A DNA stretch of 34,175 bases, from contig NZ_FNHI01000037.1 in NCBI RefSeq assembly GCF_900103455.1, positions 1 through 34,175 of the forward strand, written 5' to 3'. The translations under genes were made by a program, and so were the position numbers. Below are positions 31,137 to 34,175 of this stretch, piece by piece. The notes beneath the pieces were generated by a model. It was given only the letters and a program-made list of their open reading frames with translations, was not told where the DNA came from and searched no databases. Position 1 is the stretch's first letter, and every line of letters starts with the position of its first letter. The stretch comes from Streptomyces wuyuanensis. Its GTDB lineage: Bacteria > Actinomycetota > Actinomycetes > Streptomycetales > Streptomycetaceae.

Positions 31137-33629
31137 TTACGGCCAGCGCATTCCGATCGCCGACAGCTGCTCGACCCGCTCGGGGGAGAGCGTGGCGGCT
31201 CTGCTGCGCTGGTTGCTGATCCATGACCCCAGTTTGAGGTCTTGTTCCTCCTGGCCCTGGCCGTCGTCGCCGGTGGCGATCCGCTCGACGTGTCCCCTGG
31301 GCACCCGAAGGTGGCCCTCTCGTTCGTAGAACTGGCGGGCGGCGGCGTAGTTCAGCGCCCACTTGTCGCCCTGCGTGCGGCGTGGCTTCGGCTTCTCGTC
31401 CTCGGCCGCCGGTTCGATCCCGAGGATCTGCTCGCACATCCACTGCTGCCCGCCGGTGAGCTTGTCCCATCCAAGGCGTTGTGCCCGGACCCATCGCCCG
31501 AGGTCCTCGCCCTGATGCACGACCTCGCCCGGCGCGGTCGGCAGCACGCCGCGGACCTGAAGGTGCTGGCGGACGAGACGGAAGGCGCGCTGCCATTGAA
31601 CGGGCCAGGCGGGGCACCAGGACGGGTCGATGTCCTCCAGCTGCTCGCGCCGCTCCGGGGCCAGCGTCCCGGCGCGGGCGTCGGCTCGCGCGTTCTTCAG
31701 CCAGATGCCGGCCTTGTGGCCCCGGTGGACGGCGTCGAGCGGTGCCAGGAGGTGCCCGTTCTCCTTCGCCCACCCGCGCGCCGCGGTGAGTCCTTCCTCC
31801 CACGCGACGTCACGGTGCGACCAGACCATGCCCAGCTGCTCCAGCTGCCGGGCACGTTCGGTGTCCAGGCGGCCGCGGGCGTGTCGGTGGCGGGCGTCGG
31901 CGATCCACTGGCCGAGCGGGAAGCCTGCGAGCGAGGCCGGCCACACCTGCCGCGCCCCCTCACCCGCGCCGCGCTGGCCTTTGCCCTTGTGATCGGCTTC
32001 CTGCTCCCGGCTGTCGGGTACGCGGTACGTGAACGGGATCTTCAGGCCGCCGTGGAGCCGGGTGTAGATGACGGCCGCCTCCACACCCCGCCGCCAGTGC
32101 TCCTTCTCGGGGTTGAGGACGCGCAGGCTGATGAATGCCGCGAGCGCGGCCGCATCGCGCGGGGTGCTGAACTTCAGCAGCGCCCGCGCCGGCACCGAGA
32201 CAAGGATGCCGTCTTCGCCCTCGGCGTGCTCTGCGTCCTGGCCTCCTGTGCGGCTCTGGACGCCCTTGGAGCGGCTGGGGGCCTGTGGCACGGCCAATGC
32301 CTCCACGATGCGGGTGTCATGCGCCCTGAGGGCTTCCAGGAGCTTGGCGAGCCCGCCGTACGCCCGGCTGGTGAGCATGTTGTCCGCCGTTTCCCCGGGC
32401 CCGAGCAGGATCGGTACCACCAGTGAGGCGACCTTGCCCTCACCTGGCTGGATGCGCAGGGCGCGGCCGACGGCCTGGACCAGGTCGGGCATGGAGCCGC
32501 GGACGTCGGCGAAGTACACGCTGTCGCAGTTCTGGATATCGACGCCTTCGCCCAGGACCTTCGCCGATCCCAGGAAGCGCCTGGCCGTGTTCGTGCCGCC
32601 AGCGAACTCGTCCAGCACGCGGCGCCGGTGGGCCGGTGGGTGATCGCCACAGAGCCAGTCGGCCCAGACCGCGCTCGGGTACAGCTCCGGGTCGTCCGCA
32701 TGCAGCTGTGCGGCGACGTCGGGCAGGCCGGCCGCGAACGCCTCGGCCTCCCTGACCAGATGGTGGAAGACCAGCGTCCTGCCGAAGGACTCCTCGGCCG
32801 ACGCCTTCACCAGCGCCGTCTGAAGAGCCGCGAGCCGCGCCCCGCGCACCTCATCCGACCGGCCTTCGACGCCCAGAACCCGCGTGGCCTGCAGCTGGGT
32901 GTCGGTGATGTCCACGCACACCACCTGGTACGGCGCACAGATGCCCCAGTTGATCGCCTCGGACAACGTCAGGGTGTAGCACCTGCTGCCGAACGGCCCG
33001 TCCGGATCATCCTCCATCGACGCGACCAGCTCACCGGCTACCCCCGGCTCGGTCTCGTCGTCCAGCTGCCACAGCCTCGGCGTGGCCGTCATGTACAGCC
33101 GCCGCAGTGCGGGGATACGAGTGTTGTCGTGCACGACCGCCCAGGGCTTGCCGATCCGCCCCGAGGTCCGGTGCGACTCGTCCACGACGACCAGGTCCCA
33201 GCCCGGAAGGCCGTCCTCGTGCGCCCGCTCCAGCGTGCCGAGCCCGAGCGAGGCGTACGTGGCGAACACCGTCACCTTCTCGAACGGCCGAACCCAGTCG
33301 ACCAGCTCCTCCACCGCCGTGGTGTTCGGGAAGACCGCCTGATCCCCGCGCAGCGACGACACCCCGATCATCAGCCCCTTACGGCCTCCCTCATGCCACT
33401 CGGCCTGGGTCTGCGTGAGCAGGTCCAGCGAGGGCACCAGCACCAGCACCCGGCCCGCCCCCAGCTCCTCCGCGCTGCGCACGGCCACCAGAGTCTTGCC
33501 CGAGCCGGTCGCCATAACCACCTGCGTCCGCAACCCCCGCTCGGGCACAGCCGACCGCACCGGCAGTTCGAGCGCGCGCAGCACCGCGTCGACGGCCTCG
33601 CGCTGGTGGGGACGGAGAGTCTTCGGCAC
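31137..33629 (-). CDS. ttrA: Telomere-linked SF2 helicase with helicase-associated repeats (ttrA-like)
   Basis: 830 residues from GTG 33629, with AAGGAG 8 nt upstream. Motif I is VVMATGSGKTLVA, motif II is VVVDESHRTSG (DESH), motif III is MTATPR, and motif VI is LVQAVGRALRIQPG. After the core come at least four helicase-associated repeats, for example GFPLGQWIADARHRHARGRL with LEQLGMVW, and a last one ending LKLGSWISNQRS...LSAIGMRW. Helicase genes of this kind are the outermost gene on many Streptomyces chromosomes and linear plasmids, where ttrA is linked to conjugal transfer of linear DNA. This is the last gene before the telomere, ~240 bases from the palindromes, and reads away from the end. 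The symbol rests on context and architecture. Confidence 0.82.
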   Translation of the reverse strand: MPKTLRPHQREAVDAVLRALELPVRSAVPERGLRTQVVMATGSGKTLVAVRSAEELGAGRVLVLVPSLDLLTQTQAEWHEGGRKGLMIGVSSLRGDQAVFPNTTAVEELVDWVRPFEKVTVFATYASLGLGTLERAHEDGLPGWDLVVVDESHRTSGRIGKPWAVVHDNTRIPALRRLYMTATPRLWQLDDETEPGVAGELVASMEDDPDGPFGSRCYTLTLSEAINWGICAPYQVVCVDITDTQLQATRVLGVEGRSDEVRGARLAALQTALVKASAEESFGRTLVFHHLVREAEAFAAGLPDVAAQLHADDPELYPSAVWADWLCGDHPPAHRRRVLDEFAGGTNTARRFLGSAKVLGEGVDIQNCDSVYFADVRGSMPDLVQAVGRALRIQPGEGKVASLVVPILLGPGETADNMLTSRAYGGLAKLLEALRAHDTRIVEALAVPQAPSRSKGVQSRTGGQDAEHAEGEDGILVSVPARALLKFSTPRDAAALAAFISLRVLNPEKEHWRRGVEAAVIYTRLHGGLKIPFTYRVPDSREQEADHKGKGQRGAGEGARQVWPASLAGFPLGQWIADARHRHARGRLDTERARQLEQLGMVWSHRDVAWEEGLTAARGWAKENGHLLAPLDAVHRGHKAGIWLKNARADARAGTLAPERREQLEDIDPSWCPAWPVQWQRAFRLVRQHLQVRGVLPTAPGEVVHQGEDLGRWVRAQRLGWDKLTGGQQWMCEQILGIEPAAEDEKPKPRRTQGDKWALNYAAARQFYEREGHLRVPRGHVERIATGDDGQGQEEQDLKLGSWISNQRSRAATLSPERVEQLSAIGMRWP

Positions 33630-33742
33630 GCTGCCGCTCCTTTGCGGGCTCTACTGTCGTTGATGACGCAATCGTGGTGACGTTCCGGTGGCGCGTCACG
33701 GGTGTCATCCGGTGGGGGATGCTGAGGCAAGTTTGGATCTCA

Positions 33743-33757
33743 GCTTCACTTTGAAGC
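33743..33757. promoter_or_regulatory. Inverted repeat in the AT-rich helicase promoter region
   Basis: GCTTCA (33743-33748), CTT, TGAAGC (33752-33757), in a locally AT-rich patch (33730-33765) that also gives TATGCT on the minus strand as a possible -10. It lies 114-128 nt upstream of the helicase GTG and may be an operator. The rest of 33630-33867 shows no gene. Confidence 0.35.
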
Positions 33758-33867
33758 ATACTAGAGAGGCGACTTCACCGCCCGGCACTGTGTCACGCCT
33801 GACAGACCATCACTCACATTCCTGAGCCGGCCTCCACCCCACACCCGCTCCTCTTGCTGGCGCTATT

Positions 33868-34175
33868 TTTTGCTCCTGAAGCGAAGCGGAGGGAGCCGGT
33901 TCCGAAGGCGAAGCCCGGAAGAACCGCCGGGCGGGGGAGCGCAGCGGACCTGCCCGGAGTCTGGAGCAAAGCGGAAGACTCTTGTGAGGGCGTAGCCCTC
34001 ACAAGCAAGCTCCGGGAGCGCAGCGGACGGAGCATCAATCCGCATGCGCAGCATGCGGATTGCGCGGGACGCGCAGCGTCCCGCTGGCGCTCCCGCGGAG
34101 CGGGAGCGCAACACCCGTGCGCAGCACGGGTGTTCGCTTTCATATCGCGCAGCGATATGGTACCCGCTCCGCGGG
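33868..34175. repeat. Streptomyces archetypal-type telomere, right end of the linear replicon
   Basis: The window ends with a dense series of palindromes with 3-nt centres. From the tip inwards they are 34163-34175 (5-bp stem), 34141-34159 (8 bp, loop GCA), 34110-34134 (11 bp, GCA), 34087-34109 (10 bp, GGA), 34064-34084 (9 bp, GCA) and 34036-34062 (12 bp, GCA). Then come an imperfect one at 34008-34032, 33981-34005 (11 bp, GTA), and looser ones at 33957-33981, 33927-33957 and about 33872-33896. On the complementary strand the tip reads CCCGCGGAGCGGGTACC, as in archetypal Streptomyces telomeres. These fold in the 3' overhang and direct end-patching by the Tap/Tpg terminal-protein system, which is not encoded in this window. 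Confidence 0.93.

Noticed and set aside
1..34175. CRISPR arrays, tRNA or rRNA genes
   Set aside because: No regularly spaced direct repeats with unique spacers and no cloverleaf or rRNA-like segment was seen on either strand.

Overview
The window is high-GC, has Streptomyces-like gene structure and starts, and ends exactly at the tip of a linear replicon. The last ~300 bases (about 33868-34175) are a run of GC-N3-GC-centred palindromes. Read from the end on the complementary strand, they begin CCCGCGGAGCGGGTACC, the start of the archetypal Streptomyces telomere. The window is therefore the right arm end of a linear chromosome or linear plasmid of a Streptomyces or close relative, a zone known for accessory genes, IS debris and defence genes.

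Layout. (1) 1-321: 3' end of an IS256-family element. (2) 449-3597: a leaderless HAD phosphatase and NAD(P) oxidoreductase pair, converging on a coupled pair of P-loop kinase-like genes, one with an N-terminal HTH. (3) 4059-7187: a small cluster that may be a RiPP-type pathway. It has a 55-codon acidic peptide, two overlapping hairpins, a cupin/JmjC-like oxygenase, an aldo/keto reductase overlapping it by 67 nt, and an APH-like kinase on the other strand. (4) 7353-14531, minus strand: five co-directional genes forming two defence modules, an ABC-3C system (Mrr-like nuclease, middle component, zinc-hook ABC ATPase) followed by a Gabija-type pair (OLD ATPase-TOPRIM nuclease, UvrD-like helicase). 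(5) 14749-17777: a leaderless unknown protein with a possible PUA-like fold and a leaderless SF2 helicase with helicase-associated repeats. (6) 17848-20664: an HTH regulator divergent from three small genes and a DnaB/RecA-like ATPase with an altered Walker A. (7) 20772-24223: a two-gene unit with a frameshifted Abi-like nuclease, divergent from a second nuclease whose 3' end has been lost at a transposon end. (8) about 24222-28354: a TniA/TniB-type transposon whose third gene does not look like TniQ. (9) 28574-30973: a 799-residue 2OG-Fe(II) oxygenase-like protein. (10) 31137-33629: a telomere-linked SF2 helicase (ttrA-like) reading away from the end, then the telomere.

How the parts fit. 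Regions 4-7 form a defence island next to a telomere, edged by mobile elements. The best candidates for undescribed biology are the peptide/cupin/AKR/kinase cluster, the unknown-protein plus helicase pair at 14749-17777, the Abi-like nuclease with its coupled partner, and the TniQ-less transposon.

Caveat on sequence quality. Three clear frame breaks (near 18005, 19785 and 22050) and one possible break (near 28441) all sit in or beside short G/C runs and are each repaired by one base. Assembly error in homopolymers is as likely as real gene decay. All family names come from motifs read by eye; no database search was possible.
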